Program-made: the position numbers and the translations under genes
Source of the DNA: Haloechinothrix_A salitolerans
GTDB lineage: Bacteria; Actinomycetota; Actinomycetes; Mycobacteriales; Pseudonocardiaceae
DNA: 64,000 bases
NCBI RefSeq assembly: GCF_039544105.1
Contig: NZ_BAABLA010000119.1
Direction: 5' to 3' (one strand)
In this document: one piece after another, positions 39,095 through 47,820 of the stretch
How the letters are laid out: every line of letters begins with the position of its first letter
Numbering within the stretch: the first letter of the stretch is position 1
The notes under the pieces: generated by a model
What the model saw: the letters and a program-made list of their open reading frames with translations, nothing else
What the model was told of the DNA's origin: nothing
Databases searched by the model: none

Positions 39095-40548
39095 CGAGCA
39101 CCCGCCAGCACGTTGTCGGACAGTCCGGCCGCGTAGCGCACGAGGTCGAGCGGGCCGTCCCAGTCGAAGTTGCGGTACACCGCGGCCAGATGCGCGAACG
39201 GTGGCGACTGCGCGAACAGCTGGAACGTCAGCCGGTGCCCGGCATAGTCCGAGTTCAGCAGGTCACGGGCATACGCCAGGAGTTTGCGGCGGTCCTCAGC
39301 GACCCAGTTCTCGTTGATCGAGTAATACTTCTCCAGCCACGGCTTCGTCTCAGGGTGCTCGAACGACGCCTTGTCCGGGGTGATGCAGATCTGACCGCCG
39401 CACAGTTCGCGGGCGAGGTGCATCATCTCGTGCAGTTGCGAGCAGGCCAGCACGCGGCCGGTGTAGAGCAGCGACTGGTTCGGCATCAGGAGTCCACCGG
39501 GGCTAGGCTCGGCGGTGGCGATCGCGCCAGTCAGGTGGGCGTTGATTCCCTCGCGGTAGCAGGCCAGCGTGGCGAGCTTTTCCTGCACGGCGGGTTGGCG
39601 CTCCAGGCCGGTCTGCTTCACGTTCCACAACGCCGCGCCGATCATCAGGTCCGCGAGCCGCAGGTTGCGCTGCACGAACGCGAACGCGCTGTAGCGGTGC
39701 AACGTGGCACGGATGAACGTGGCCGCACGGGTGTGCCGGTAGAACAGCACGTTCTCCCACGGGATCTCGACGTCGTCAAAGATCACCAGCGTGTCGACCT
39801 CGTCGAACCGGTTCGCGAGTGGATAGTCCTCGACCGGCGCGCGGCCTGCGAATCCGGTGCGGCAGATGTACTTCAGCCCCGACGCACCCATGTCCAGGAT
39901 GAACCCGAGGGCGTAGTCGGACAGCGCGTCGTTGCCCCAGTTCGCGATGGTGGGCTTGGTAAACGCCTGGTTCGAGTAGGCGGCGGCCGTTTCGTACTTC
40001 GCGCCGCGCACCACGATGCCGCGATCCGTCTCCCGGACGACGTGCAGCAGCATGTCCGGGTCCTGCTCGTCCGGCGTCTTGGAGCGGTCGCCCTTGGGGT
40101 CGGTGTTCGCTGAGACGTGGAACGGGTCGGCGTAGCAAGCCCGGTCGATGTGGCGTTTGACGTTGGTGGAGAACGTCGGATCGATCTCGTCGAGGACGTC
40201 CTGGCCGTCGATCAGCGACCACATCTCGCCGATGGTCTCGTCGCCGACGCGGGTGACGACGCCGCCGATGTCGGAGAGCACCGCGTCGGTGGCGGCGCGC
40301 TTGGCGTGCCAGTCTTCGACCGACGTCGGCGGCTTCTGCTGCACCGCGTTGCGCTCGCCTTCGCTGCCGGGATAGCTCATGACGTCGCGGGTGGTGTCCT
40401 CGTGCGCCATGTCGTAGATGCGGGCGCGAATGTCGACAAGTGGCTTGAACGCCGGGTGCGTGGTGACATCGTCGACCTGCTCGCCGTTGATCCAGATCTG
40501 CCGTCCGTCCCGAACGGACTCACGGTACTCCTCGCCGGTGCGGATCAT
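39091..40548 (-). CDS. HpaB-family flavin-dependent monooxygenase, 485 aa
   Basis: The large component of a two-component FADH2-dependent hydroxylase of the HpaB/TftD/PvcC family. Visible are RTGEEYRESVRDGRQIWING at the N-terminus, MLLHVVRETDRGIVVRGAKY, WENVLFYRHTRAATFI, RLADLMIGAALWNVKQTGLE and ARELCGGQICITPDKASFEH. It needs reduced flavin, supplied by the flavin reductase 24 bp upstream. Family substrates are phenols, chlorophenols and N-heterocycles. With RidA, DUF1028, amidohydrolase and aspartase downstream, a nitrogen-containing ring is a better guess than 4-hydroxyphenylacetate, whose meta-cleavage genes are absent here. Confidence 0.88.
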   Translation of the reverse strand: MIRTGEEYRESVRDGRQIWINGEQVDDVTTHPAFKPLVDIRARIYDMAHEDTTRDVMSYPGSEGERNAVQQKPPTSVEDWHAKRAATDAVLSDIGGVVTRVGDETIGEMWSLIDGQDVLDEIDPTFSTNVKRHIDRACYADPFHVSANTDPKGDRSKTPDEQDPDMLLHVVRETDRGIVVRGAKYETAAAYSNQAFTKPTIANWGNDALSDYALGFILDMGASGLKYICRTGFAGRAPVEDYPLANRFDEVDTLVIFDDVEIPWENVLFYRHTRAATFIRATLHRYSAFAFVQRNLRLADLMIGAALWNVKQTGLERQPAVQEKLATLACYREGINAHLTGAIATAEPSPGGLLMPNQSLLYTGRVLACSQLHEMMHLARELCGGQICITPDKASFEHPETKPWLEKYYSINENWVAEDRRKLLAYARDLLNSDYAGHRLTFQLFAQSPPFAHLAAVYRNFDWDGPLDLVRYAAGLSDNVLAGAR

Positions 40549-40572
40549 GCGTTGTTCCTTTCTCGAAATGCG

Positions 40573-41085
40573 TCAGGCACTCACCGGCTGGCAACGCCGG
40601 TATTCGCGAGCGTGATAAATCAATGGGTCAACCGGCCGCTGTGACGCCTTTTCCACCGCGCCGAGCACGAGCTGATGCGTGCCGGAGTCGACGGCGTCCA
40701 CGAGGCGACAGTCGAACGTCGCGGCAGCGCCGACGAGCACCGGCGCCCCAGTGGTCAAGGTCGTCCAGGACGCGCATCCGAAGTCGTACGGCTCGCCGTC
40801 GGACGGACGTCCGGCGAACGTGTCCGCCACGTGAATCTGTTCAGCAGCAAGGACATTCACCGAGAACACGGCATTGGTCGCGAGCGCGGCGAGCGCCGGG
40901 CTCCTACGATTGACGCACACCACGAGCGTGGGCGGATCGGCCGATACCGAACACATCGCACTGACCGTCTGGGCGAAGCGACCGGCTGGTCCATCGGTGG
41001 CGACCACGGTGACCCCGGTGGCGGCATTGCGCATTCCAGCGACGAATTCAGCCCGCACGTCTGCCGTGGCGAATGTGCCCGTCAT
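40573..41085 (-). CDS. HpaC-like flavin reductase, 170 aa
   Basis: Flavin:NAD(P)H reductase of the FMN-binding split-barrel type: FVAGMRNAATGVTVVATDGP, QTVSAMCSVSADPPTLVVCV, SVNVLAAEQIHVADTFAG and LVLGAVEKASQR. It supplies reduced flavin to the HpaB-type oxygenase, whose gene follows after 24 bp. First gene of the operon; ATG 41085 has GGGAGG before it. A LysR-type T-N11-A box lies 55 bp upstream. Confidence 0.9.
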   Translation of the reverse strand: MTGTFATADVRAEFVAGMRNAATGVTVVATDGPAGRFAQTVSAMCSVSADPPTLVVCVNRRSPALAALATNAVFSVNVLAAEQIHVADTFAGRPSDGEPYDFGCASWTTLTTGAPVLVGAAATFDCRLVDAVDSGTHQLVLGAVEKASQRPVDPLIYHAREYRRCQPVSA

Positions 41086-41140
41086 CGAAACCTCCCGAAT
41101 GAATTCCCTCGATGCGTTCGAGTCTGGGGAGGAATCGTGA

Positions 41141-41155
41141 ATCTGTACAGCAGAT
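41141..41155. promoter_or_regulatory. LysR-type T-N11-A box
   Basis: ATCTG-N5-CAGAT is a perfect palindrome containing the T-N11-A core of LysR-binding sites. It lies 10 bp beyond the LysR stop and 56 bp before the flavin reductase start, on the promoter side of the monooxygenase operon. Confidence 0.65.
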
Positions 41156-41164
41156 GTTTTTGGA

Positions 41165-42094
41165 CTAGGTCATCTGTTTTGTTGATGGCTCGCCGAGAAG
41201 TGCCCGGCACCGAGCGGCGAACGCGCTCGCCCGCGCGGTCAGCCGCACCCCTTTGACCCGCGCGAGCACCATCGGCAACGCCGGGACGTCATCGCGCAGC
41301 GGCAGCGCCGCGACCCGGCCGCCGTCGTAGGTGACATCGGATGCCGGGCGCTGGTTGAGGATCGCGTAGCCACGCCCGGCCGCCACCAGAGAACGGACCA
41401 TCTCGTAGCTCCGTGTCCGGTACTGAATGCGTGGCTCGACCCTGCTGCGCTGCACCAACGCCTGGAAGTACTCCTTGCTGTGCGGCAGGTCGAGTAGCAC
41501 CAGCGGCTCACCCGCGAGGTCGGCGAGCCGCACGCCGTCAGTGGCCGCGAGTGGATGTTCCGGCGGCACGATCACGTACGGCGGCACCTCGGCGAGCGGT
41601 TCGGTCTCGATGTGCTCGTCCAGGTCAAGGTCGTAAAGCAACGCCAGCTCGCACGCGCCAGACAGCAGTGCCTGCTCCATCTCCTCGGTCTGACCTTCAA
41701 GCAGCGACACCCGCACCGCCGGGTAGCGCGACGCGAAATCAGTGAGCAGCCGGGGCATGTGAAACGGCGCGAGCGTCTGAAACACCCCAACCGTGAGGTC
41801 CCCAATCAACGCCTCACCGAGGCCGTGTGCGACGTCGACCAGGTCAGAGGCGTGTGCGAGGAACCCGCGCAGCTCCTGGAGGAACCGCGCGCCCGCTTCG
41901 GTGAGAGCGAGCCCCTGCGCGTGCCTGCGCAGCAGCAGCTGCACGCCGAGGTCGCGCTCCAGGTGCGCGATCGCGGTGGAGATCGCCGACTGCGAGACGA
42001 CCAGTTCCTTCGCCGCAGCGGTCATGCTGCGCAGCTCCGCCGCCGCGGCGAAGTACCGCAGCTGCACCAGGGTGAATCCGGGCTCAGTTGGCAT
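41165..42094 (-). CDS. LysR-family regulator of the monooxygenase operon, 309 aa
   Basis: The N-terminal winged helix reads TLVQLRYFAAAAELRSMTAA then VVSQSAISTAIAHLERDLGV; the effector domain has IGDLTVGVFQTLAPFHMP, YVIVPPEHPLAATDGV and RSLVAAGRGYAILNQRP. ATG 42094 with GGAGGT upstream is used rather than the longer frame to 42286. It is followed, 79 bp on, by the flavin reductase gene, and precedes the operon on the same strand, which is unusual for LysR genes (normally divergent). It also lies 46 bp after the TetR gene, so it may be co-transcribed with it. Confidence 0.88.
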   Translation of the reverse strand: MPTEPGFTLVQLRYFAAAAELRSMTAAAKELVVSQSAISTAIAHLERDLGVQLLLRRHAQGLALTEAGARFLQELRGFLAHASDLVDVAHGLGEALIGDLTVGVFQTLAPFHMPRLLTDFASRYPAVRVSLLEGQTEEMEQALLSGACELALLYDLDLDEHIETEPLAEVPPYVIVPPEHPLAATDGVRLADLAGEPLVLLDLPHSKEYFQALVQRSRVEPRIQYRTRSYEMVRSLVAAGRGYAILNQRPASDVTYDGGRVAALPLRDDVPALPMVLARVKGVRLTARASAFAARCRALLGEPSTKQMT

Positions 42095-42140
42095 CGCGAC
42101 ACCTCCGTCGCATACGTGGCGCACCCGGCGCGCCGATGGG

Positions 42141-42746
42141 TCAGGTCGGGAGCTCGCAGCCAGTGGCTTGACTGGCGTAGCGGGCGAGCGAGCTCCGCGC
42201 GAGGGGCAGGTCGACCGACGTCGTGTTGCTGAGCAGGTGCAGGCCGAAGCCGTCCTCGAGCACGACCAGCGTCCGCGCGATGTCACGGGTCGGTTCGGCG
42301 AGCGTGAATCGGCCAGCCGCGACCCCGATGTCCAGGATCGTGCCGTACAACGCGACCTCCCGGTCGAACAGGCTGGTCATCAGCGCCCCGTGCTGCGAAC
42401 TGCGGTCGGCGAGCCCGTGCATCTCGTACAACGTCTTCGCCACGGCGTCGTCGCGCCCTTCCGGCAGGCCGGTGTCGATGGCGGCGATCAGCCGCCGCGC
42501 GGGGTCGGCGTGAGACTCCGTGAGCTCGACGCGGCGCTGGTAGAAGCGTTCCACGACGACGCGGTGGACGTCGAACAGCAGCTCGTCCAACTCGGGGTAG
42601 TGGTACAGGACCGACCCGGGCGAGACCCCGGCTTCAGCGGCAATGTCGCGGATGCGGAGGTTGTCGCGACCGCGGTCGGTGATCGCCCGCATCGTCGCGT
42701 CGACCAGTTGCTCCCGCCGGGCTATGTGCTTCTTGGAACGCGCCAT
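42141..42746 (-). CDS. TetR-family (BetI-like) regulator, 201 aa
   Basis: The DNA-binding domain is REQLVDATMRAITDRGRDNL then IRDIAAEAGVSPGSVLYHYP, very like BetI and other amine-responsive TetR proteins. The C-terminal domain (YEMHGLADRSSQHGALMTSL, RFTLAEPTRDIARTLVVLED) is helical. ATG 42746 or ATG 42755 could serve as start. It diverges from the aldehyde dehydrogenase/aminotransferase/permease operon. CTTGTTCAAG, a 10-bp palindrome at 42830-42839, and scattered TTGACW/GTTCAA half-sites in the gap are candidate sites. Confidence 0.86.
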   Translation of the reverse strand: MARSKKHIARREQLVDATMRAITDRGRDNLRIRDIAAEAGVSPGSVLYHYPELDELLFDVHRVVVERFYQRRVELTESHADPARRLIAAIDTGLPEGRDDAVAKTLYEMHGLADRSSQHGALMTSLFDREVALYGTILDIGVAAGRFTLAEPTRDIARTLVVLEDGFGLHLLSNTTSVDLPLARSSLARYASQATGCELPT

Positions 42747-42829
42747 GTCCAGCATTCTTTATAAGCTAGTTCAACTTTGTCAATCTCATTTCTATGTCTT
42801 GACATGCGGTGATGTTGAGGATTTGACTT

Positions 42830-42839
42830 CTTGTTCAAG
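42830..42839. promoter_or_regulatory. Candidate TetR operator before the amine operon
   Basis: CTTGTTCAAG is a perfect 10-bp palindrome 23 bp before the aldehyde dehydrogenase start. The flanking GTTCAA and TTGAC repeats on both sides suggest a longer binding region in the 116-bp divergent gap. Confidence 0.45.
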
Positions 42840-42862
42840 TTCACTCAGCCGAGAGGAGCGCC

Positions 42863-44341
42863 ATGCCACCGCCCCACGAGCACTGGCTACGGCTCGCCGC
42901 CCGCCTCATGCCGCACACCGACGCCTACATCGACGGCGCGTTCACACCGGCCGCGTCCGGCGCGACACTGCCCTCGCACAATCCCGCCACCGGGGATCTG
43001 CTCGCCGAGGTCGCCGCCTGCGGGCCTACCGACATCGACGCCGCCGTCCGTGCCGCCCGCCGCGCTTTCGACGCGGGCGCTTGGTCCCGCGCCAAGCCGG
43101 CCGAGCGCAAGACCGTACTGCTGCACCTGGCCGACCTGATCGACGAGCACCGTGAGGAACTTGCGCTGCTCGACTCGCTCGACATGGGCAGGCTGGTCAG
43201 CGACACCTACGACATCGACGTCCCGTTCGCCGCCAGTCTGTTCCGGTGGTACGGCGAGGCACTGGACAAGCTGTACGGCGAGATCGCACCGACCGGTATC
43301 GGTGACCTCGCACTGGTCGACCGCGTGCCGCTCGGCGTCATCGGCGCGGTCGTACCGTGGAACTTCCCGCTCGACCTGGCGACCTGGAAACTCGCCCCAG
43401 CACTCGCGGCGGGCAACTCCGTGGTGCTCAAGCCCGCCGAACAGTCGCCGCTATCGGCGCTGCGGCTCGCGGAATTGGCGGCCGAGGCCGGACTGCCGGA
43501 CGGCGTGCTGAACGTCGTGCCCGGCTACGGCGACCCCGCTGGCAAGGCACTCGGGCTGCACCCCGACGTCGACAGCGTCGCGTTCACCGGCTCCACCGAG
43601 GTCGGCAAGTTGTTCCTGCGGTACGCCGCCGAGTCCAACCTCAAGCAGGTGTGGCCGGAATGCGGCGGTAAGAGCCCGAATCTGGTATTCGCCGACGCCG
43701 ACCTGAACGCCGCGGCCGAGGCGGCCTGCGCCGGGATCTTCGCCAACCAGGGCGAGGTGTGCTCGGCGAACTCCCGGCTGCTCGTCGCCCGCGAGATCCA
43801 CGAGGAGCTACTCGCCCGAGTTGTCGCGACCGCGAAGGACTACGCACCCGGGGATCCACTGGACCCCGCTAGCCGGATGGGCGCGCTGGTCGACGAGGCG
43901 CACACCCAACGGGTGCTGGACTACATCGACATCGGCCGCCGCGAGGCCCGGCTGGTGTGCGGCGGCTCCCGCATCGATGGAGCGGGCTGCTTCGTGGAGC
44001 CAACCGTGTTCGACGACGTCCCGCCGGAGGCCCGCATCGCGCGCGAGGAGATCTTCGGGCCGGTGCTGTGCGTGACGCCGTTCGACAGCGAGGACGACGC
44101 GATCGCGCTGGCCAACGACAGCGGCTACGGCCTCGCCGCATCGGTGTGGACGTCCGATCTGTCCCGCTCACTGCGGGTCTCGCGGGCGCTGCGCGTCGGC
44201 ACGGTCTCGGTCAACACCGTGGACGCCCTCAGCGCGCAGACGCCGTTCGGTGGGTTCGGCCAGTCCGGCTACGGCCGCGACCTCTCGCTGCACGCGCTTG
44301 AGAAATACACCGGCCGCAAGACCACCTGGATCAAGCACTAA
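42863..44341 (+). CDS. Aldehyde dehydrogenase (PuuC-like, amine-derived aldehydes), 492 aa
   Basis: NAD(P)-dependent aldehyde dehydrogenase. Active-site parts: VVPWNFPLDLATWKLAPAL, AFTGSTEVGKLFL, the general base Glu in VWPECGGKSPNLVFADAD, and catalytic Cys in FANQGEVCSANSRLLV; the C-terminus has TPFGGFGQSGYGRDLS. Resembles PuuC-type dehydrogenases for gamma-glutamyl-aminobutyraldehyde and other omega-amino aldehydes. GAGAGGAGC precedes ATG 42863. Followed by an aminotransferase and an APC permease: together they import an amine, transaminate it and oxidise the aldehyde to an acid. Confidence 0.9.
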   Translation: MPPPHEHWLRLAARLMPHTDAYIDGAFTPAASGATLPSHNPATGDLLAEVAACGPTDIDAAVRAARRAFDAGAWSRAKPAERKTVLLHLADLIDEHREELALLDSLDMGRLVSDTYDIDVPFAASLFRWYGEALDKLYGEIAPTGIGDLALVDRVPLGVIGAVVPWNFPLDLATWKLAPALAAGNSVVLKPAEQSPLSALRLAELAAEAGLPDGVLNVVPGYGDPAGKALGLHPDVDSVAFTGSTEVGKLFLRYAAESNLKQVWPECGGKSPNLVFADADLNAAAEAACAGIFANQGEVCSANSRLLVAREIHEELLARVVATAKDYAPGDPLDPASRMGALVDEAHTQRVLDYIDIGRREARLVCGGSRIDGAGCFVEPTVFDDVPPEARIAREEIFGPVLCVTPFDSEDDAIALANDSGYGLAASVWTSDLSRSLRVSRALRVGTVSVNTVDALSAQTPFGGFGQSGYGRDLSLHALEKYTGRKTTWIKH

Positions 44342-44354
44342 CCGAGGAGCACAC

Positions 44355-45731
44355 ATGTCCACCGCAACACCGGCACCCGCAGCGTCCACCTCGTCGTCCA
44401 CCGAGGCATTGCACCAGCTCGACCGGCAGCGCATCGTTCACCCCTACCTGCCAGCCAGTACCACCGAACGGGTCGTGATGACGCGCGGCAAGGCGTCCTC
44501 GCTGTGGGACACCGACGGCCGCGAGTACCTCGACGCCACCGGCGGGCTGTGGCTGGCGCAGGTCGGCCACGGCCGCGACGAGCTGGCAGACGTCGCGGCG
44601 AGCCAGATGCGCGAGCTGGAGTACTTCACCAGCTTCTGGGAGTTCTCCAACCAGCCCGCGATCGAGCTGGCCGACCGGTTGGTCCGGCTGGCGCCCGATG
44701 AGATCAGCAAGGTGTACTTCACCAGCGGCGGATCGGAAGGCATCGAGGCGGCGTTGAAAATGTCGCGGTACCACCACTACCGGCGCGGTAAGGAGGAGAA
44801 GACGTGGATTCTGGCGCGGGAACGCGCATACCACGGCATCGCCTACGGCGGCGGCACAGCGAGCGGCTTCGGGATGTACCACGACGGGTTCGGACCGATG
44901 CTGCCGCACGTCGAACACCTGACACCGCCGTGGCCGTACCGCCGTGACCTGTTCGACGGGCAGGACTGCACCGACTTCTGTATCGCCGAGCTGGAACGCA
45001 CCATCGAGCGTATCGGCGCGGACAACATCGCCGCCATGATCGGTGAGCCCATCATGGGCGTCGCGGGCATGGTGGTGCCGCCGGACGACTACTGGCCGCG
45101 TGTGCGAGAAGTGTTGCGGCGCAACGACATCCTGCTGATTCTCGACGAGGTCGTCACCGCCTACGGCCGGATCGGTAGCTGGTTCGCCGCCGAGCACTTC
45201 AACGTCGATCCGGACATCATCGTCACCGCCAAGGGCATCACGTCTGGCTACTTCCCACTCGGCGCGGTGCTGATGAGCGAGGACGTCGCCGAGTCGCTGG
45301 AGGCCGACTCGGGCTTTCCGATGGGCTACACCTACAACGGTCACCCCACCGGCTGCGCGGTCGCACTGGCCAATTTGCACATCATCGAGCACGAGCGACT
45401 GCTCGCGCGGGCCAGCGAGATCGGCGGCTACCTGCTGGACAAACTGAGCGACGAGCTGGCCGATTTGCCGCGCGTCGGGGAGGTGCGTGGCGTCGGCATG
45501 ATGCTCGGCATCGAGCTGGTCGCCGACCGCGACAGCCGCGAGCCACTGCCCAATCCGCAGGCCGTCGCCGACGCCGTCCGTCGCGAGCACGGCGTCATCG
45601 TGCGCGACTCCGCGCAAGGGCTGGTGCTCTCCCCCGCGCTCACCCTCACCCGCGACGAGGCCGACCGGATCTCCGCCGCGATCCGCGCCGTGTTGACCAC
45701 CACGCATCCCGACGGAACGATTGGGAGCTGA
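44355..45731 (+). CDS. Class III aminotransferase (amine:pyruvate type), 458 aa
   Basis: PLP-dependent omega-aminotransferase. QRIVHPYLPAS and REYLDATGGLWLAQVGHG lead; VYFTSGGSEGIEAALKMSRY binds PLP phosphate; LLILDEVVTAYGRIGSW has the Asp, and VTAKGITSGYFPLGAVL the PLP-lysine. YTYNGHPTGCAVALANL follows. Such enzymes take beta-alanine, putrescine, taurine or other primary amines and pyruvate. ATG 44355 with GAGGAG upstream; 13 bp after the aldehyde dehydrogenase. The amine is not determined; histamine is a possibility in view of the neighbouring operon (see findings). Confidence 0.9.
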   Translation: MSTATPAPAASTSSSTEALHQLDRQRIVHPYLPASTTERVVMTRGKASSLWDTDGREYLDATGGLWLAQVGHGRDELADVAASQMRELEYFTSFWEFSNQPAIELADRLVRLAPDEISKVYFTSGGSEGIEAALKMSRYHHYRRGKEEKTWILARERAYHGIAYGGGTASGFGMYHDGFGPMLPHVEHLTPPWPYRRDLFDGQDCTDFCIAELERTIERIGADNIAAMIGEPIMGVAGMVVPPDDYWPRVREVLRRNDILLILDEVVTAYGRIGSWFAAEHFNVDPDIIVTAKGITSGYFPLGAVLMSEDVAESLEADSGFPMGYTYNGHPTGCAVALANLHIIEHERLLARASEIGGYLLDKLSDELADLPRVGEVRGVGMMLGIELVADRDSREPLPNPQAVADAVRREHGVIVRDSAQGLVLSPALTLTRDEADRISAAIRAVLTTTHPDGTIGS

Positions 45732-45736
45732 TCACC

Positions 45737-47152
45737 ATGACAACGACGTCGTCCCCCACCCTGCAACGTGCGCTGGGGTTCTGGAGCGCCCTGTTCACCG
45801 GCATCGGGCTCGTCGTCGCCGCGACGACGCTGACCAGCCTCGGCAACGCTTTCGGCCTCGGCGGACCGGCATTCGTCGTGGCGGCGCTCGCCGCGCTCGG
45901 CATCATGATGTTGATCGCGTTCTCCTACTCCGAACTGGCGAACCTGGTACCCGGCGCCGGGATGATCGGCGCGTACACCGCGCCAGCGCTCGGCCGAGGC
46001 CCTGCGATCTTCGGTGTACTCGCCGGCTACATCGTGCTGGTCGCGACGGTGGAACCCGCGAACCAGATGGTCGGCGGCCTCGCGGCGGAACGGCTGATTC
46101 CGGGCATCTCGCCCACCGCGTTCGCCATCGGCGTCACGGTGGTGTTCTGCCTGATCAACCTGGTCGGCGTGAAGTCGTTCGGGCGGGCGCAGGCGCTGGT
46201 GACCGGCACGATGATGATCGTGCTGATCGGCTTCGGCGTCACCGGCCTACTCGGCGTCGGCGGCGGCACCGAAGTCGCGGCGGACGTGCCATTCAACCCG
46301 GGCGGGTGGCTAGAAGTCGCACACCTGGTCGCGCTCGGCACGTACCTGTTCATCGGCATCGAGTTCGTCTGCCCGATGAGCGAGGAGATCCGCAATCCAG
46401 GCAGGATCATCCCGCGCGCCATGATCGCGGGGCTGGTGATCGTGTTCTGTGTGGACATGGTGTTCGGGTTCGCCGCCCTGCGCTACGTCGGGTTGGACGA
46501 ACTGGCGACGTCGGCGGTGCCGCACCTGCTGGTCGCGGAGGGTATCGGCGGCAAGACGGGGCTGCTGATCCTGACCGGCGCGACCGTGCTGGCGGCGGCG
46601 AGTTCAGTGTCGGCGATCCTCGCGGCCGTACCCCGGATGCTGTACGGGCTGGCGCGCGACGGCATGCTGCCAGCGGTGTTCGCCCGCGTGCACCCGCGCT
46701 TCCAGACGCCATGGGTGTCGGTGATCGCGGTGACGGCGTTGATCGTCGGCGCGCTGCTGACGTTCGCCGACAGCGACTCGATCCTCACGCTGATCCTGGT
46801 CGCGACGGTGATGTGGCTGTGTTCGTACATCCTCGCGCAGGTCGACGTCATCGTGCTGCGGTTCAAGTACCCGAACGCGCCGCGCGGGTTCCGGACGCCG
46901 TTCTACCCGCTGCCGCAGGTCATCGGCATCGCGGCGTGCGTGTGGATGATTCTGAGCATCCATCCCGACGCGGACATGCGGTGGACGGTGTGGCTCGGCG
47001 CGGCGGGCGCGACTGCGGTCATCGTGGGGTACGCGTTCGTGTGGCTGCGGGTGGTGAAGAAGGTGCCGTTCTTCGCTCCAGCGCCGTTGGACGCGGCGGT
47101 TGTTCAGGCGTCGGCGGAGCCGGTTGGGGCCGCTGAGGGTGAGACGCGGTGA
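45737..47152 (+). CDS. APC-family amino acid/amine permease, 471 aa
   Basis: A 12-helix permease of the amino acid-polyamine-organocation superfamily. The helix-1 region FWSALFTGIGLVVAATTLTS, helix 3 LVPGAGMIGAYTAPALGRGP and the loop FVCPMSEEIRNPGRIIPRAM are characteristic. It lies 5 bp after the aminotransferase gene, so it likely imports that enzyme's amine. It overlaps the next gene by 4 bp (GTGA). C-terminus is cytoplasmic, basic then Ala-rich. Confidence 0.9.
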   Translation: MTTTSSPTLQRALGFWSALFTGIGLVVAATTLTSLGNAFGLGGPAFVVAALAALGIMMLIAFSYSELANLVPGAGMIGAYTAPALGRGPAIFGVLAGYIVLVATVEPANQMVGGLAAERLIPGISPTAFAIGVTVVFCLINLVGVKSFGRAQALVTGTMMIVLIGFGVTGLLGVGGGTEVAADVPFNPGGWLEVAHLVALGTYLFIGIEFVCPMSEEIRNPGRIIPRAMIAGLVIVFCVDMVFGFAALRYVGLDELATSAVPHLLVAEGIGGKTGLLILTGATVLAAASSVSAILAAVPRMLYGLARDGMLPAVFARVHPRFQTPWVSVIAVTALIVGALLTFADSDSILTLILVATVMWLCSYILAQVDVIVLRFKYPNAPRGFRTPFYPLPQVIGIAACVWMILSIHPDADMRWTVWLGAAGATAVIVGYAFVWLRVVKKVPFFAPAPLDAAVVQASAEPVGAAEGETR

Positions 47153-47799
47153 GCGCCCGGTTGACGACCCGGGGTCAGACGTCTCCTGCGGCGACGCGGG
47201 TGTCCGCTCCGGTTCGGGCTGCCGCCGGGCGAGGCTCTGCATCGGCTCGGGCCACGGCCGCCGCGCGCTACCTGGAGCAGCAGGCCGATCCGTTCCTGCG
47301 AGCCGGGCTTCAGGTGGCGGATCGCGGGGACGACTGGCTAGCGCTGACCGGCGACGACGTTGCAGTCACAGTCACGCTGCGCTGGCGCACCCAGCGGTTG
47401 CTGCTGGCCCGCATCCACCAGTTGCAGGTGACCGCCGACGTCGACGCAGCCTCAGCCACCGACATCGCGCGGAGCCGGGCCCCCGGCGCCGCCACCAGCG
47501 AACTGCGGTTACGCGTTTCCGGCCCGGCGGGTGCGCGTAGTTTCCGCTGGCAACCCCGCCGAGGCACCCGACCCGCCGGATTCGGCGGGTACGCCGTGGC
47601 CGATATGGCGCGCACGGTCGACCTCACCAGCTGCACCGTCACCTCGCGTCCGGACGGGTGGCGGGTGTGCGTCGAGCCGTACGCGGCTAGCAGGCTGCGG
47701 GTGTTCTTTCCGCCGATCCACTACGCCACCACGGTCCGCCCGGACGAGGCCGCCACCATCGTGGCGGCTGTCCGGGCGCTCAGTGCGGCGCTGACGTAG
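47149..47799 (+). CDS. Uncharacterised protein coupled to amine permease, 216 aa
   Basis: I do not recognise this family. The first 45 residues are Ala, Arg and Thr-rich and look disordered; the rest is a mixed alpha/beta sequence with several short beta strands (WLALTGDDVAVTVTLRW, LRLRVSGPAGARSFRW, WRVCVEPYAASRLRVFFPP) and no membrane segment or signal peptide. The start GTG 47149 overlaps the permease stop, so it is translated with the transport operon. Codon use is like its neighbours and nothing suggests recent transfer. A role as cytoplasmic partner or accessory enzyme of the amine pathway is possible. Confidence 0.7.
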   Translation: MSARLTTRGQTSPAATRVSAPVRAAAGRGSASARATAAARYLEQQADPFLRAGLQVADRGDDWLALTGDDVAVTVTLRWRTQRLLLARIHQLQVTADVDAASATDIARSRAPGAATSELRLRVSGPAGARSFRWQPRRGTRPAGFGGYAVADMARTVDLTSCTVTSRPDGWRVCVEPYAASRLRVFFPPIHYATTVRPDEAATIVAAVRALSAALT

Positions 47800-47820
47800 A
47801 GCTTCCGGCGTCACGATGTT

